A stretch of 64,000 nucleotides of DNA from Loxodes magnus (taxonomy: Eukaryota > Ciliophora > Karyorelictea > Loxodida > Loxodidae): assembly GCA_946699065.1 (NCBI GenBank), contig CAMPDV010001202.1, forward strand, positions 1 through 64,000. Direction: 5' to 3'. The stretch's first letter is position 1. Every line of letters starts with the position of its first letter. Positions 1 to 13,149 of the stretch are shown in pieces. Position numbers and translations under genes: made by a program. The notes beneath the pieces were generated by a model that saw only the letters and a program-made list of their open reading frames with translations, did no database searches and had not been told where the DNA came from.

Positions 1-3000
1 CCAGAAAGAGATAAATAATGGTAAACGAATATGAAATTTGAGAAAAAATTAACTAATTGGTGAAATGAAAAGAGCATGATCTGATGAAATATAAGTAGGA
101 GCAATTTAAGCAGGCGGAAAAAAAATTAATAAAAGTAATTTTCTTAAACAATTTTTTACTCCAAGTAAAGGTAAAAGTGCGGGTGTGATGTCATTCTTTA
201 AAGATAGTTTATAAGTTGAATAAATTACTCTTGAAAATCATATGAATCGCATATAAGCATTTAAAATTAACAACACAATCCTCATTAATGTTTATATGCC
301 TACAAACAGTTATCCACTGTAATTAGTAAATGAATTTTATACTGAAATAAGCTAAATTTTAGTGGAATATTAAAATTATTCTATTATCATATGTGGAGAT
401 TTTAATGCCCACTTAGAGTAATGTGAATTGACTAAAGAAATAGATGAAAAACTATTCCATTTTGTATAAACTTTTAATCTTTGAGATATAAATTAATTAA
501 AAATGGAAACACATCGTATAAAAACTAATAAAAAAAATAAATAATAGATTATATTTTCCTTAGCCAGAATATTAATGAGTCACAAGTTAAAACTTTTAGT
601 GTCAATGAAAATACTGGTCTGTCAACAGATCACTTTCTTCTTTAGGCATAATAGAAATAAAACACTTAATATATAATGATGAATAGTTAAATAATCAACC
701 AAAAGTTATATATAATATCAATAAGTTGAAAGATCATTTCATACTACAATCTTACAAATAAGAGTTCTTAGGCACATATGACTACTTTTTAAATTACATC
801 GACTAAGATAATTTAGAAGACTAGTGTGAATTTATATCAAATTTAACACATATTTCTGCATATAATACATTAGGGTATAAAAATGAAAAACCACATACCT
901 TTCCTCCTTTCTTAATTAAACAAATGCAGATGAAAAGAAATGCTAAAATCAATTATAATTGAGTACTTAATCAAAAAATAGAATGAACGATTGTGTATTA
1001 GAAGCAAAAAGGGATTATTTGAAGGAAAATAAAAAATATTACAAAATGTTAAATAAATATAATAATTAACAGAGTGAAAATAAATAAATTAATTTAAACG
1101 GCTCAAATTAAGACATGACTAGATAAGCAAACAAGATTCTTAACATACGAAATAAATAAAAATTCAACTACACTAAATAGTAAACAGAGAACTTTATATC
1201 AAACTGAGAAAGCAATGTTTTCAACAAACATCGAAATTTAGATGCTAACTAAATTTAAGTAATTAATGACTAAATTGATAAAATTTATAAAACGAATAAA
1301 GAGTACCTGCAAATAAGTAAAAATAAAGGATGGAATTAAATTATACTAAGAGGTATTTGACATAATACACTATTTACCAAATAATAAAGCCACTGGCTTT
1401 GATTGTATACCTAATGAACTTATAAAAAATGCTAATCATGAACTCTGAAACATAATTACCAAATTTTTTTAAAATTGCTAAAGAAAGTAAACCATTCCTA
1501 TAAAAATGAATAAAGTTAAAGTTATCATGTTATATAAAAAAGGTTCAAAGTCAGATTGAAGAAATTATCGTCCCATAGCTTTAATAAACTCGATATAAAA
1601 GATATTTGACACAATTATAACTAACTAGATATATCAGTAAATTATAGAAAAAAAATTACTTAGTTAAAGTTAAAAAGGATTCTTAAAAAAAATGTAAACT
1701 GCTAATAACATATGACAAATTCAATAAATAATAGATCACTTCAGGACAAAACTCAAAAAGAAAAATAATAAATTGCTATTTGTATTACTAGACATAGAAA
1801 AAACGTTCGATTCAATATCCCACGATTTATTATTTATGCAATTATAAAGGTTTAAAATATCTGAAGAACTTATAAATACACTATAACAATAATACAAACA
1901 AACTTAGCTACACTTTATTTTGGATAATTAAATAATAAGGAAAATAATTTATAAAAACGGTGTACTACAAGGAAGTTCAAGTGGACCTATTTTAGCTATA
2001 ATTTTTTACGATATTATATTAAGACATCTTTAGTAACATGATAAATTAGGTTATAAAATAAGCAATATTTATCACACATAAATGGCATGGGCAGATGATC
2101 TTATATTAATATCAGACTCTTAATAAAATATTTAAAAATTAGTCCAGGAAACTTGTTGAATCTTTGGTATTATTCGATTAAACATTAATGTAAATAAAAG
2201 TGAATTTTTGTAAATTTTAAAAGGAAATTAAGAAAGATAATAATTATAAATATTTGTAAATAATCAAGAACTATAATAAAAATAAGAAGTTATTTATTTG
2301 GGATTTACTATAAATGAAAAATAACTGCTAAAAAGCCATTTACTAGAAATGTATAACAAATTCTAAAAAACAACTTTTTTATTTTAAGCTCAGTTCTATA
2401 AGAAATTATAAAAAACTTACCCAATTAATTTTAAAAATTTGTATAGACTCTTCTGTTTACCGAAACTTGAATATTGCTCTGAAATAATACCTTATAGCAT
2501 ATTGCCAGGAATAATATAAATTAAAAATAGAATTCACACAACTTAAAGATAAGTAATAAGAAAATTTATGAAAATAGCACAATCCTCCTGAAATGAACTA
2601 TAACATATAGATTTTAATTGACTATAATTTGAATAAATGACAGCGTTAAGATACTTTAAATTTTATAAAAAATTATATGAATAATATAGAACCTAAATAA
2701 ACCAAAGTAGAATGAGATAAGATTCTTAATTTATACAATTATTCGAACTTAGCTAAAAGAAAAATTCTTCTTACAAAAAAAACCTTCAAAAAATGTTAAA
2801 GTTTTATGATATATCAACGCTGGAAATTGATTAAATTAAAGAAAAAAACTGTTCTATGTATAATGATTTTATTATGAAAAAAGTAAAAATGAAATTCTTT
2901 TAAAATACCATAGAAAGGATAAGAATAGATGAGGAAAGCAATAAAAAAGGACTAAAAACAGCACAAATAGTGTATAAGTAATTTTAAAATGAATTATATT

Positions 3001-3554
3001 TTCCAAAAATTACTTACATGATTAAAAACAAACATAAAATTAAGCAACCAAAAATAATTTTCAAACTAAGAACTTAATTATTATCATTCAGAGGCGATTT
3101 AAATAGTAGAAATATTATATAATAAGAAATTTAATGTATTTGCAAAAAGGAAGAGGTATATAAACATATATTTGATTGTAAATACTACTATGAAGAAATA
3201 TTATAAATAGAAAAAAACATTAAAAATTATATTAAAAAAAATAAAAAACAAAATCAAATAAGCAATACTAACATAAGAGAATATTTAGAATATAATCAAA
3301 TTTAAATTAACAAAATAACAAAGAATAATAAAAATCAAATTGAAGAAATAGATAAAATAGTAAAATAAAGTTGAAGTTAAATTTAGTTCAAAAACAAGAC
3401 AATAATAAAATTTTAAGAAAAACTACATTCAGAAAATATACATTGAAAGAATCAAGATAACAAAGAAATAGAAAATTTATTCGATAAATATTTTTAAGTA
3501 GAAAAAAACCTTAGAAAACTGAAAATAAGTAATGAATGAGAACCATAGACTTGA
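1..3554 (+). mobile_element. LINE A, copy 1: APE endonuclease + reverse transcriptase, 5' end outside window
   Basis: Non-LTR retrotransposon read with TAA/TAG = Gln and TGA = Trp. The 5' part carries the APE-type endonuclease: NVYMPTN near 287, CGDFNAHLE near 392 and a terminal STDHF near 622. The reverse transcriptase follows: NKATGFDCIPNELIK near 1383, YRPIALINS near 1566, and the catalytic block AWADD near 2085. A C-terminal Cys/His motif CICK...HIFDC lies near 3135-3180. From at least 1389 to the TGA at 3537 (or the next TGA at 3552) the RT frame is continuous, with in-frame TGA as Trp. Breaks: a one-base slip in an A-run between the endonuclease CGDFN and STDHF blocks, and a 2-bp loss near 1345 relative to copy 2. 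It is therefore a decayed element with an almost whole RT domain. No poly-A tail or target-site duplication was identified. Confidence 0.85.
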
Positions 3555-3599
3555 AAGCTTTTAAGCTAATATTTATTTTTTAATTTAATTTAATTTTAA

Positions 3600-4427
3600 T
3601 AGAAGTAACTTGCAAAATGATAGCTAAGATGATTTAAGAGGAAGTGATATCTTAGGAAATGAAATAATAATACATGATATAACATAATTTATTAAATTGA
3701 TCTCACCTTTATTTGGTTAATCACAGAATTAGAGTTTCAAAAGTTTTTCCTTATCAGAAATCTTCGGTTTCATATTCATCTAACTTTCTGGATCGTAATT
3801 TCTTATAAATTGCCAATTTTTTCCTCTTGCTAGTGCTTGAAAATCAAATCCTATTTATCGCCTCTCAAATTGTCTCAGTGCATGTGAAATCTTTGGATCT
3901 TCTAAGTAAGGTTAAATTATTTTTTAATATAGTCTTCCGTTTGGTGTGCAATTTAATTTAAATAGATTTTGAATTTCTCTTTTATTTCATAATATAATTT
4001 TCCCTTGAATCTATAACATTGGTTTACCTTATTTCATTGTTTTTTACAGTATCAACATCTTTTTCTATTTTCTAATATGAGAAGGAAAGGTTCCGTACTC
4101 TTCTTGATTCTTGATCCGATCGCTAATTAATTTGGATTCGTTTAAGTTAATTGATCCTTTTGGTCAAACTTTTGTCTTAAATTCCATTCAATTTGAGTAA
4201 TTTATATTTGCATCTCTTAAGAAGTTATCTGCTATTATTATTGTTTCTAAGTTTTTATTCATTTAACAAATTGTTAATTGTTAGTATTAGACATTAGGCT
4301 ATTTATTTAAGGTCTTAAACTTCTGTTTTAAGTTCTAATTGTCTAATTGTAGCAAATAAATTTCGTTAGAAAGGTCTGATTAATTATGTGAATTTGTTGA
4401 AGAGTTTTAATATTTCTTAGGTGCCAT
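3600..4427 (-). CDS. Gag-like LINE ORF1, divergent type, copy 1 (degenerate)
   Basis: Minus-strand reading frame starting at the ATG at 4427 (MAPKKYQNSSTNS), followed by a Gln/Leu/Asn-rich segment that looks coiled-coil forming (EIYLLQLDNQNLKQ). At 4016-4057 it encodes a CCHC-type knuckle, CWYCKKQWNKVNQC, with the C-x2-C-x4-x-x4-C spacing intact but the histidine replaced by asparagine. The knuckle is one frame off from the N-terminal part, so there is at least one frame break near a poly-A run around 4060. Coiled coil plus zinc knuckle is typical of nucleic-acid-binding LINE ORF1 proteins. It lies antisense between two LINE RT bodies, so it belongs to a different insertion. The 3' end is not defined; 3600 is the limit of convincing sequence. 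Confidence 0.55.
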
Positions 4428-4569
4428 TTTATATAATTATATGATATTAATATACAAAAATGAGAATTGTGAGCACGATGAACTATAAATCTCTTTTTTG
4501 AATCATGCTTTAAAAACTGTAGATGCATGAATTTTCTAGCAATTGTAAGGATATCTTCATAATGATTAA

Positions 4570-6500
4570 AGCGAATACTAATACTGTTTCATAAAAGGTA
4601 AATCATGGGCACTTTAAATCTTCAATCTAAGAACGGTATAGGAATTATCAATACGAAACAAAAAAGATATTTTTTGTAATATTTGTTGATATTAAGAAAG
4701 TTTATGACTCGGTACAAAGGAAAGATATATGATAAATCTTAAACGAACTATAAGTACCTGAATAGATAATTAAAATTATAGCAAACTTCTAATGTGAAGA
4801 AGAAATTAAAATGAAAATCAATTAATAAATCGCAAAATCATTCTCAACAAATAAAGGGCTAAAATAGGGAAACATAACGTTGCTGAGACTGATTAACTTG
4901 ATAATAGTAAGATTTCTCAATTGCTTGGAAAATTAAAAGTTAAGAATTACGATATACTATAAAAAAGAAGAGGGATGAACATAAGAAATATATACAGGAT
5001 GTTTTGCATATGCAGATGACCTAGATTTAATAAGTGAATGAGAATAATTAGAGGAAGTAATCGAAAATTTAGCCTAATGGGCAGAAAAGTACAAATTGAA
5101 AATTGCAGATAAAGCAAAATAAATGATATGAAAATCAGCAGAAAATAGTAACCGAGAAAATAAAGGAAATACAATCAAGGTGGGAAATTTAGGGATAGAA
5201 AGTAAATACCTTTTAGTACCTAGGTAATATAATAGAAGAAAATATCAATATTGAAAAATACATGGAGAATAGATCAGAAGCAACATAAAAGATGTAAGCA
5301 GGAATATTGGGAAAAATAACAATAAATAAGGAATTAACACATATAATGTAGAAATAATTATAAAAACCTTCGTAAGCACAGTTTTTAGTAATGGGATAGA
5401 ATTGATTCCATTTTGCGAATAATTTGTAGGAAAATAAGTGATAGAGCAATTAGAAATAATATAAAGAAGATCTTTAGGAATAATCATAGATACCTCTTTT
5501 TATGTGCTCATATGAGACATTATATCATGAACTGTAGTTTATAAAATTTAAATATTACCTATGACAAAAAACGTTGAGATTAAGAGGCAAATTAATGCGA
5601 AACAAAGGAAAAACAGTAGATGAATTAATAATCGACCTAAGTAAGGAAGAGAACTTTATATTTGAATAATATTGTATGGCAATAAAATTAGAATTAAAAA
5701 TTGAGGACAAAGACAAAGAAATATTTATAGATGAAGATAATAATAATTAAAAAGAGAAGAAAAACACTAATCGTGCAATTTGAGAATATAGAGTATACGT
5801 AGCAGATAAAGAAAAAATAGAGTAAATGATAGCAACATTACAGTATAGAAAAACATGATTTGATGAATATGTTGTAAGACCATTTAATTACCTGAGATAT
5901 AATAAAAATATAAAAGAAAAAATGCTACATATTTAGAATAAGAACAAGACATAATGGAACTAGGATTATTTAAAAGAAATACACCTAGTTGTGATAAGCC
6001 AATGCTCTTTCTGTAACAAAGCAAGAGAAAATGAAAGGCATATCATAGAAAAATGTTCAGAATACAAAGTAGGAAGATAAATATGTATTTGAAATCTAAG
6101 AGCAATAGGAGTAGAGAGATAAGGAATGGAACTATTTGATATAATATGAGGTACGGTCAAATTCAAGAAATTCATTAAAACCTACGAAGAATAAAAAAGA
6201 GCTTAAGTTGATTTGATAATAAAAAAATATATCAAAGATATACTAGAAAAAAGGAAAAAAGTACATAGAAAAGAAAATTGAATGAAAAAAGAAATAAGAA
6301 AAAACTGCAGAGCAGGAAAAGGGTAATTTTCATGAGTTTATAAAAGCTTGATTAAGAAGAAAAAAATTATAAACAAAAATTAACAAGATATGAAAGAAAA
6401 ATAAAGGATACTTGCAATAAAGATTTAATAATAAGTAAATAGATAGAAGACAAGAGATCAAGAGATAATGAAGAGGAAAATGATGAAGATATGTTACTAT
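4570..6500 (+). mobile_element. LINE B, copy 1: 5'-truncated reverse transcriptase
   Basis: Starts inside the RT fingers/palm: FVDIKKVYDSVQRKDIW near 4690, the GLKQGN motif near 4855, and catalytic FAYADDL near 5003-5023, followed by a typical thumb segment (IENLAQWAEKYKLKIADKA). The C-terminal knuckle CSFCNKARENERHIIEKC lies near 6003-6056, the C-x2-C-x8-H-x4-C zinc motif common at the end of LINE ORF2 proteins. There is no endonuclease upstream, consistent with 5' truncation during target-primed reverse transcription. After the knuckle the sequence becomes Lys/Glu-rich and runs to about 6500, where it meets the 3' end of an antisense ORF1. Frame continuity was followed only through the main motifs. 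Confidence 0.8.
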
Positions 6501-6519
6501 TTAAATTAAAATTAAAGTG

Positions 6520-7404
6520 TTAAAGAAGGATCGTCTACTTAAAAGCTTCCTACTTCCCTATCCAACCAATAGGAACTTGATCTCTAGGTGGTCTTCTCCT
6601 CCCTTCACTGTCAAGTTTTCATATAGCTTGCTTTCTTCTTATAAATTTCTCCATTCCTGGTTGGGTAAAATTAGGTTAGGTCATTCCATATTTTCTATTA
6701 AATCTTCTTTCTCTTCCAGCATCGTCTCCATAGGTGGTCTGTTCTCCTGCAGATGTAACATTTTTTCCTAAAATATTTCTCTTTAGTTTGCTCAATTGGC
6801 TTATTATTCTCTTATTCGATCTCCATTGGGATAGATTGCATAGCCTATTATTTTACACTTGTCTCTAATTTTTCCAATTTGATATGAATATTTTCATTCG
6901 ATTCGTATAATTGTTCTAGCTGCCTATCGAATTCGTCAATTCTGATATTCATTGCAGCCTGGTTTAAGTTTCTAGGAGCATGGGTTTCCTCATCTTCTAA
7001 ATGCTCTTGCTGTTCTTAAGCTAGTTCTTCAATCTGTTTTTCCAGATCTTTATTTTTTCCTATTAATGTTAAGATAAGCTTAGCCATTTCCTCCTTCGTC
7101 ATTCCTAAGATTTGTTCTTTATTGAGATCTCCGAGGTCCATGTAGGGGTTGAATGTCCTAATCTAGGCCTGAAAGTTACTAATCTTTTGCTTCTTGGGAA
7201 GGTCCTCAGTCGATATTGTTGCATGTTAGTGTTTCTAGGGTTGTCTGGGGGTGTTGTTTAGAGTTGCTCCTATATGGTTTAAGAAGAAGGTTAGGTTTTG
7301 GAAGATGACGTGTGGTGTTTAGAAATTTAGGTTTCCTGCTTCCTCTCTTCCTTTTTAGCTTAGAAAGAGGTGGTATAGAAGCCCTTTTTGAAACCTTCTA
7401 CCAT
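6520..7404 (-). CDS. Gag-like LINE ORF1 with coiled coil and CCHC knuckle, copy 1
   Basis: Minus-strand gene starting at the ATG at 7404. The N-terminus MVEGFKKGFYTTS is shared with several other genes of this unit. The middle holds a helical, charged segment (LNKEQILGMTKEEMAKLIL, then KDLEKQIEELAQEQQEHLE) predicted to form a coiled coil. At 6719-6760 it encodes a perfect retroviral-type CCHC knuckle, CYICRRTDHLWRRC. Such proteins are RNA-binding chaperones of LINE ribonucleoprotein particles. The N-terminal motif and the coil appear to be in different frames, so the copy is probably broken at least once around 7200. The 3' end butts against the LINE B tail. Its own RT partner is not obvious nearby. 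Confidence 0.65.
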
Positions 7405-7419
7405 ATTTTTTTTATTGGA

Positions 7420-9100
7420 TATGTTTCTATAAAGAGAATAATTTCTATTATCTAAGACTTATTTGAAAAAAATCTTGCATCTAGGTGAAAGAAGAATTTC
7501 GAGACAACATGTAAGGCAAGGAGAAGAGTTGTAGAGATTTTAAAACTTTTATATTTAGACTCTTGAGCAATCTAGATGTTGGAGAGAAAATAGGTTGAAA
7601 TATCTACAAGAACGCCAAACATTTAATTTTATATACGCATTTAAATCAGAAAAGTTAATGAAATTCCTAAATTTTGGCATAAAAATAGCCATTTCTATGA
7701 AAGATTACATGAATTCTGTGAGTAAAAGATAATAGAATGCAGCAAAAGTCAGTCTATTAGTTAATTGCGTAGGTAAAATAATTATGATTAAAGAAAGTGT
7801 TTCAATGATTATTCAATATATAATCCAAAAGCTTAGAGCAAGAAGTTATTTATCAATCTGATAAAAACCCAAAAAGATTATATATTTAATCTAGTTTTTT
7901 AGGAAAAAGCAGCCATATAAAGTAGAAAAAGTTCCATGACCAAATGCAAAAAGTTTCAGAAAAGTGAAAAGATATTTCTTTTATCGTTTTCTATTTCGTT
8001 AATTCTAGAATCTAATATAACAATGTTAAGTTATCTAACTATCATTGTTCTAAGCAACAGACTTAAAAAGTTGAAATGAATGACTTTAATAATTGAATAA
8101 ATATGATTTATAAAAATAAGCTATAAAGTGATGGGATTAAGATAAGAATTAGCATAATTAAAGTAGCAGTTAAGAAATTGATAACTATTATAAACTAAAA
8201 AATATCTAAAGCTTGGTAAATTAAATATCTATCTCTTTCAAATTTAAATTGATTTATTAATAAACTCTTAAGCTAATTATGAAACTTTAAAATCCTATTT
8301 CTAAAGATAATTATCATAGCATCATTTAAATGCTTAATTAAACTATAAGAATGCTTTTAATTAGACAGAAGAGCTATGTTTACTTATATAATTGTATTAA
8401 TTTTATTAGCTTTAAGTTATTTTAGAATAATTTATAAAAATTTGTCTTAGAAGGTAGATCAATAGTAGAGAGTAAAATAGATACTACAAGTACTTAAGAT
8501 GAATGTATGACTTTATTATACATAATACTAAGCTAGCAAAACTTCAATATACTTAGTGATTATTATTTTACTATATCTCAAGTAAATGTGTCATCTGGTA
8601 TCATAATATGAAGAATCTAAGGGATTTAAGATTATATTTTTTATTATGCTTTAATAAACGTAAAGCCAAGCTAAATATAAATAAGGTATTGAATATAATA
8701 CTCTATAAGTAGTTTATCAAGCTATCTTAAAGTGAGGCTTCATTGTCTTATTTAAGGATTATCAATTAACTGTCTTTTTATCCTCAGAGCTTCTAAGATA
8801 TCATTTTAGTTAAAATCCTTTTATATCTTATAGAATCATTCTGATATCTAATTTAGAAATCTTTTTTTAAATAAAAGCTTTAATTCTAGATTTCTCTTTA
8901 GCTTGAATGGTAAAAGATCAAATAAAGTATAAAATGAAGCAGAAGGTAAAGAAAGAAGTAATAACGAAAAGTTAAGTTATGATAGATGAGATGGGATTAG
9001 ACTATATTAAAGTACCCTAAATTTATTAATTTAATTAAAAAAGGGGTTAAAAAAGGGGTTTCTAAAAGTGTTAAACAATGCAATTTTGGTAAGTTTGTGG
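7420..9100. other. AT-rich stretch without a recognised gene (copy 2: 32685-34365)
   Basis: Both strands were read with the reassigned code. No domain, no coding-like run and no repeat family was recognised. It presumably holds the 5' region of the acidic-protein locus on its right and of the minus-strand ORF1 on its left. Confidence 0.5.
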
Positions 9101-9102
9101 AA

Positions 9103-9300
9103 ATGAGCTACTATGAGTAAAACGACTATTAAAGAGCGTATAAATCGAGAATTATTAAATTGCCTAATAAAAAACAATGAGAGCTACGATTTATGTATTG
9201 TCTGTCTTACTTTTGCTAACAGAAAGCTAAGTACTTAAGGATAAATTTATGTCCCAAGCTAAAATTAGAGGAAATTAAAATTGGTAAAGCAAAAAAATGA
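9103..9300 (+). CDS. Small basic ORF overlapping the acidic-protein gene (copy 2: 34367-34564)
   Basis: Read with TAA = Gln and one in-frame TGA as Trp, this gives a 65-residue basic, Tyr/Lys-rich peptide that starts MSYYEQNDYQRAYKS and stops at the TGA at 9298-9300. That stop overlaps the ATG at 9297 that opens the acidic ORF (a four-base ATGA overlap), which sits at the end of a run of seven A. Either this is the N-terminal part of the downstream protein, displaced by a one-base slip in the A-run, or it is an upstream ORF. Both unit copies have the same seven A, so the arrangement predates the duplication. No homologous family was recognised. Confidence 0.4.
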
Positions 9301-10010
9301 TGTTCAAACATGGTAAAACGAACTTAAAATTTTCAGAAGAACTATCTGGAAAGTTAGATAGCAAGGGTCAATTATCAAATTCAATTAATGATTTGAATTT
9401 TGATGGATAATTCTCTGAAATTTTGGAATAGTAAGAAGCTCCAAATTAGTAGAATCAGTAGACAGATCTCACTTAACTAAATAACAAAAATCCTTAGATT
9501 AAAAAAAATAAAATCTCCTTCTAAATATAGTCAGAAGAACCCAAAGAAGATTTAAACAACAAGAAAAAATTAGATTCTGAGGTACAATCTTATAGTTTTA
9601 ATGGAGAATTTGACGAAGCAAGTGATTTTGATGAACTACAAAGTGCAGGAGATATTTATTTAGACCAAGACGGTGTTAAACATTTATTTGGAAGCTTTAA
9701 AGAGTTCTTTTTAGAAGACTTTAATGAATTAAAAAATATAATAACTGCCTAAGATCAAGAAAGTAATAGCAATGATTCCACTGAGATGGGAGAAGACTTT
9801 TAGCAATTTCTTCATGATGTAGATTAACTAGCAGAAGAGCTAAGTGACTTTGACAACTGGGAAATAGAAATAATAGACTAAGATGAAATTGACTAAGATG
9901 AACTTGACTAAGATGAGTCTTTCCAAAGCTTTTTGAATTTAGAGCAAGATTTAGGGTAGGGAAAAGGAGCATTCCTGTAAGTGGCTACTCCAAATCGTAA
10001 ATCAGAATGA
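9297..10010 (+). CDS. Acidic low-complexity protein, copy 1
   Basis: 237-residue frame from the ATG at 9297 (MMFKHGKTNLKFSEEL) to TGA at 10008. An in-frame ATG at 9249 would add 16 residues. The first third is Asn/Gln-rich. From about residue 95 the protein is strongly acidic (FNGEFDEASDFDELQSAGD), and near residues 200-215 it has three tandem five-residue repeats of the type IDQDE/LDQDE, where the Gln codons are TAA. There is no signal peptide, membrane segment or catalytic motif. Codon choice and amino-acid patterning are coherent to the end, which supports a real protein. Acidic Asp/Glu repeat proteins are often histone- or calcium-binding, but no function can be assigned here. See the overlapping basic ORF just upstream. 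Confidence 0.65.
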
Positions 10011-11119
10011 TAAGTTTGAAAGTTTCAATTTCTATTTTAATGTTTTTATTTAAAAGTTTTTTAATTTCCTAAAGCTATTTTTACTAGGCATAAATATTCC
10101 ATCTAAATCCTTCTTATATCTATATATCAAAGTTTAACTGCAAAATTCTTTTAAAGTTATGAATAAAAATGAATTCTTATGTTTCTTTTGCCATCAGTTT
10201 TACTTATCGATTGTTTAAACCTGCAATTAGATTTGGTATTTGAATAATCTTAATCTTCTCTAAATATTCCTTTTGCAAAAGAGCGAAAGTCTATTTTGCT
10301 TTTATATGAATAATGTAATAAAAAGGGTTTTTACTGAAGATAGGAGTAAAATAGTTAATAGGATATAATTTCTTTCTCTTGATTAGGATTATATGGTAGA
10401 GTAGCATTCTAAGATAAGTAAATATAGGAATTTAAATATAGCTAGTTTAATTAAAAGTTATATTGGATTAATATTATTCATTTTACTAGAATTAAAAAAG
10501 ACTACTTTTTATTATATTGCTTATCTATGAAGTTTTAATATAAATCAATCTTTCTTTAAAGAAGCATGAATAATGAGATCTGATTACATTAAAACTAGCT
10601 TGAAATAAGATTAAGAGCATAGAAAAATATACTAAGATTAAGAACTAAAATAGCTTGGAAATAAATAAGGTAGAAAATATACTTTTAAATTGATTTGTCT
10701 TTGGTAATTAAGCCATAAATATGTAATTAATACTTTTAAATAATTCCCTTCTAGTTAAATTTAAGGGATTATCTACATTCAATTAATTAGAATTAGCTAG
10801 CAAGGAACTAATATAAATGCTTTTGCTTTTAGTAGCTTAAGGTATTTTATTAATTAAGCTTTACTATGCATATTATAAGTAATAAGATCTTTATGCTTTT
10901 GGTTAAAAGTTACTGTGTATATGGTTTGAAAATATAGTAATTATCGAAAAGTAAAATGAATAAAGGTATATTTTTTATTTTTATTGTCAATAAAATAAAG
11001 CATTTTATATATAATATTAACTTAAATGGAATGCTTATGAAGTTATTCTCATATATCTCTATCGTTTGTTACCAATTAAACAAGTCAGATCATTCATTTA
11101 AGAATAACAACCAACTCGA
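10011..11119. other. AT-rich intergenic stretch (copy 2: 35275-36383)
   Basis: No coding run, domain or structured element recognised on either strand. It separates the acidic-protein gene from the uncharacterised gene starting at 11120. Confidence 0.5.
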
Positions 11120-12085
11120 ATGAGCCAGTTAACGTCAGAAACTTTACAGAATTACCTTTTTTCTTGTCATTTATTTCCTCAAATCAAAGTAAAAATAGAC
11201 TCTATTGATGCTAAGATTACTGAAATACCTTTAGCACTTAGGATAATGTAATAGAATCTGAAAAAATAAGCAAGAAAATTTGGGTAAAGTTTAAAAAACT
11301 GAATATATCTCAAATCTACTAAAAAGGTATGCTAAAATATATCAGATTTAAGATTATTATTATAGGGTAATTATATAGATACTTCAAATAGGCATAATTT
11401 AGCTATAGTTTATTGTTTTCATTACAATATTTCAAAAGACTTTTAAACCTTTTATCAAGCATGTAATGGGAATTTTTTGAATCAAGAAACTCAGATTATA
11501 GAGAGTAATTTATCTCTTCAAGTTAATTGGTTTTAAAAAAGGAGGGAAGTTACTAACTACTAAGAAGCAAAAGAACTTTTTAAGAAGCATTTTCTTTTAA
11601 AAAACTTTTAAATTGATTAGATTTGAAGAAAGATTTTAATGATTTTCTTAAGTTTTTAGAGAAAAAAGAAAGTTTAGGTATTTATTTGATATAATTTCAC
11701 TTTTATTTAAAAGGAAAGCCTTAATAGTTTGAACAGAATTACTTATGTATTAGTTTACTATCTTTCGTTTTCTAAAAATACATAGATGAGTTTTAGATAA
11801 ATTTATACTGGTTTAATTAAAGTTATAATTACAATTTTAATAAAATAAAAGAGTTTCAATATTTAGTACCATTGTGACATACGTACTTGGAAATAATAAT
11901 GTTAATTACGAATAAAATAAAAGTTAAACTCATCCAAATCTCTTAGTTTCAATCGTCTTGGTATATATCCCAATCACAGCTTATTTGATTGAATTTTTAA
12001 TAATCTAAAGAATTTATTAATTTCCTTCTTAAAATTTGAAAATAAGTTTAAGTTCTTTTAAGTAATTCATAGAGAAAGATTTTGA
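11120..12085 (+). CDS. Uncharacterised protein, copy 1 (probably frameshifted)
   Basis: Frame from ATG 11120 (MSQLTSETLQNYLFSCH) with TAA/TAG as Gln and four TGA as Trp. It is open to a double TGA at 12083-12088, giving 321 residues. The first 250 residues look like a genuine globular protein (YIDTSNRHNLAIVYCFHYN, then NQETQIIESNLSLQVNWF). Copy 2 lacks one A at the position of 11893 and there continues in a different, more protein-like frame for another 270 residues. This copy therefore probably carries a one-base insertion and ends prematurely in a shifted frame. No known family was recognised. Confidence 0.45.
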
Positions 12086-13149
12086 TGAATTGTCAATTTT
12101 AGGAATTTAACTTTTAGAGTAGTTTTGGTTAATGTAATTTTAGTCATATAAGATTACTTTTTAGTAATTTTTCCTGTTAGCATTTTTCAACTATCAATTC
12201 CTAAAAGATATTCCTATAATAAAAGCAAATAAATGCATTTTTATTTTAAAAAAATGTTAACTAAATAAACAGAATGCACTGAGTTAGATTGTATTATGGC
12301 ATAAACTAAGCTTATTTAAAAAATTAAATGCAATGTTCTCAGCTTATAAATGGATATTGTCTCTTAAAATTTTTTAAAGTTAACTAAAATATAAGAACAT
12401 AGTTATTATTTTTAGAACAATGAATAATTATGTTTTGGAACTTTTAAATTTAGATATTTATTTATTTTCTTTATAAACAATTAACTAGATTTAAATTAAT
12501 TTTAAATCAGAATAAATATTAAAAATTTAATTATTTTTACTTATCTTTAAAATACCTTTAACTTAAAATTATTCATTACTACTTATATAACTTTTACATA
12601 CTAAGAAACTTATTTAAATTTAAAATCTCATTTATAATATCTTTTACTATTCATTCTTTTAACATTTTTTAAACATATCTACTTCTTCGGTTCACGCATA
12701 ACTTTAAATGAAATTAGCAGTTTAATAATTTAAAGGCTATTTTAGTTAATGCTAGTCTTTTTTAAGTTCCTTTTTAATTAATAGATAAGAAATATTATTT
12801 TTAACTTTTAAATCTCTTTAAATTAATTGCTAGCCACTATCTTTCTTCTGCTATAAAGTTTATACTTCAAATGTTATAATTATTTAATGAATTTGAAAGA
12901 TATTATTGAACCTGGTTAAAAGGCTTGCAACTAAAGTAAAAAATTGTTAGTTAACTTTAAATAAGAAAAGTTTAAAAGGATGTATCATTAGATTTTCTTA
13001 TTATACTATTATTCCCAAACATTTTTATTTATCTGATAAATATGAACTTGCTAATCATCTTCACTATAGCTAGTTTTTTATTTTTTTAATTGTTAATTAT
13101 TTTTATTTAGATTATTAGATTAAATATTCCTTTTTTTCTTTTTCCTTTA
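12086..13149. other. AT-rich stretch; would carry the 3' part of the gene seen open in copy 2
   Basis: In copy 1 this sequence corresponds to the 3' half of the frame that is open in copy 2 (to 38171). It contains no other gene that could be recognised. Confidence 0.4.
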
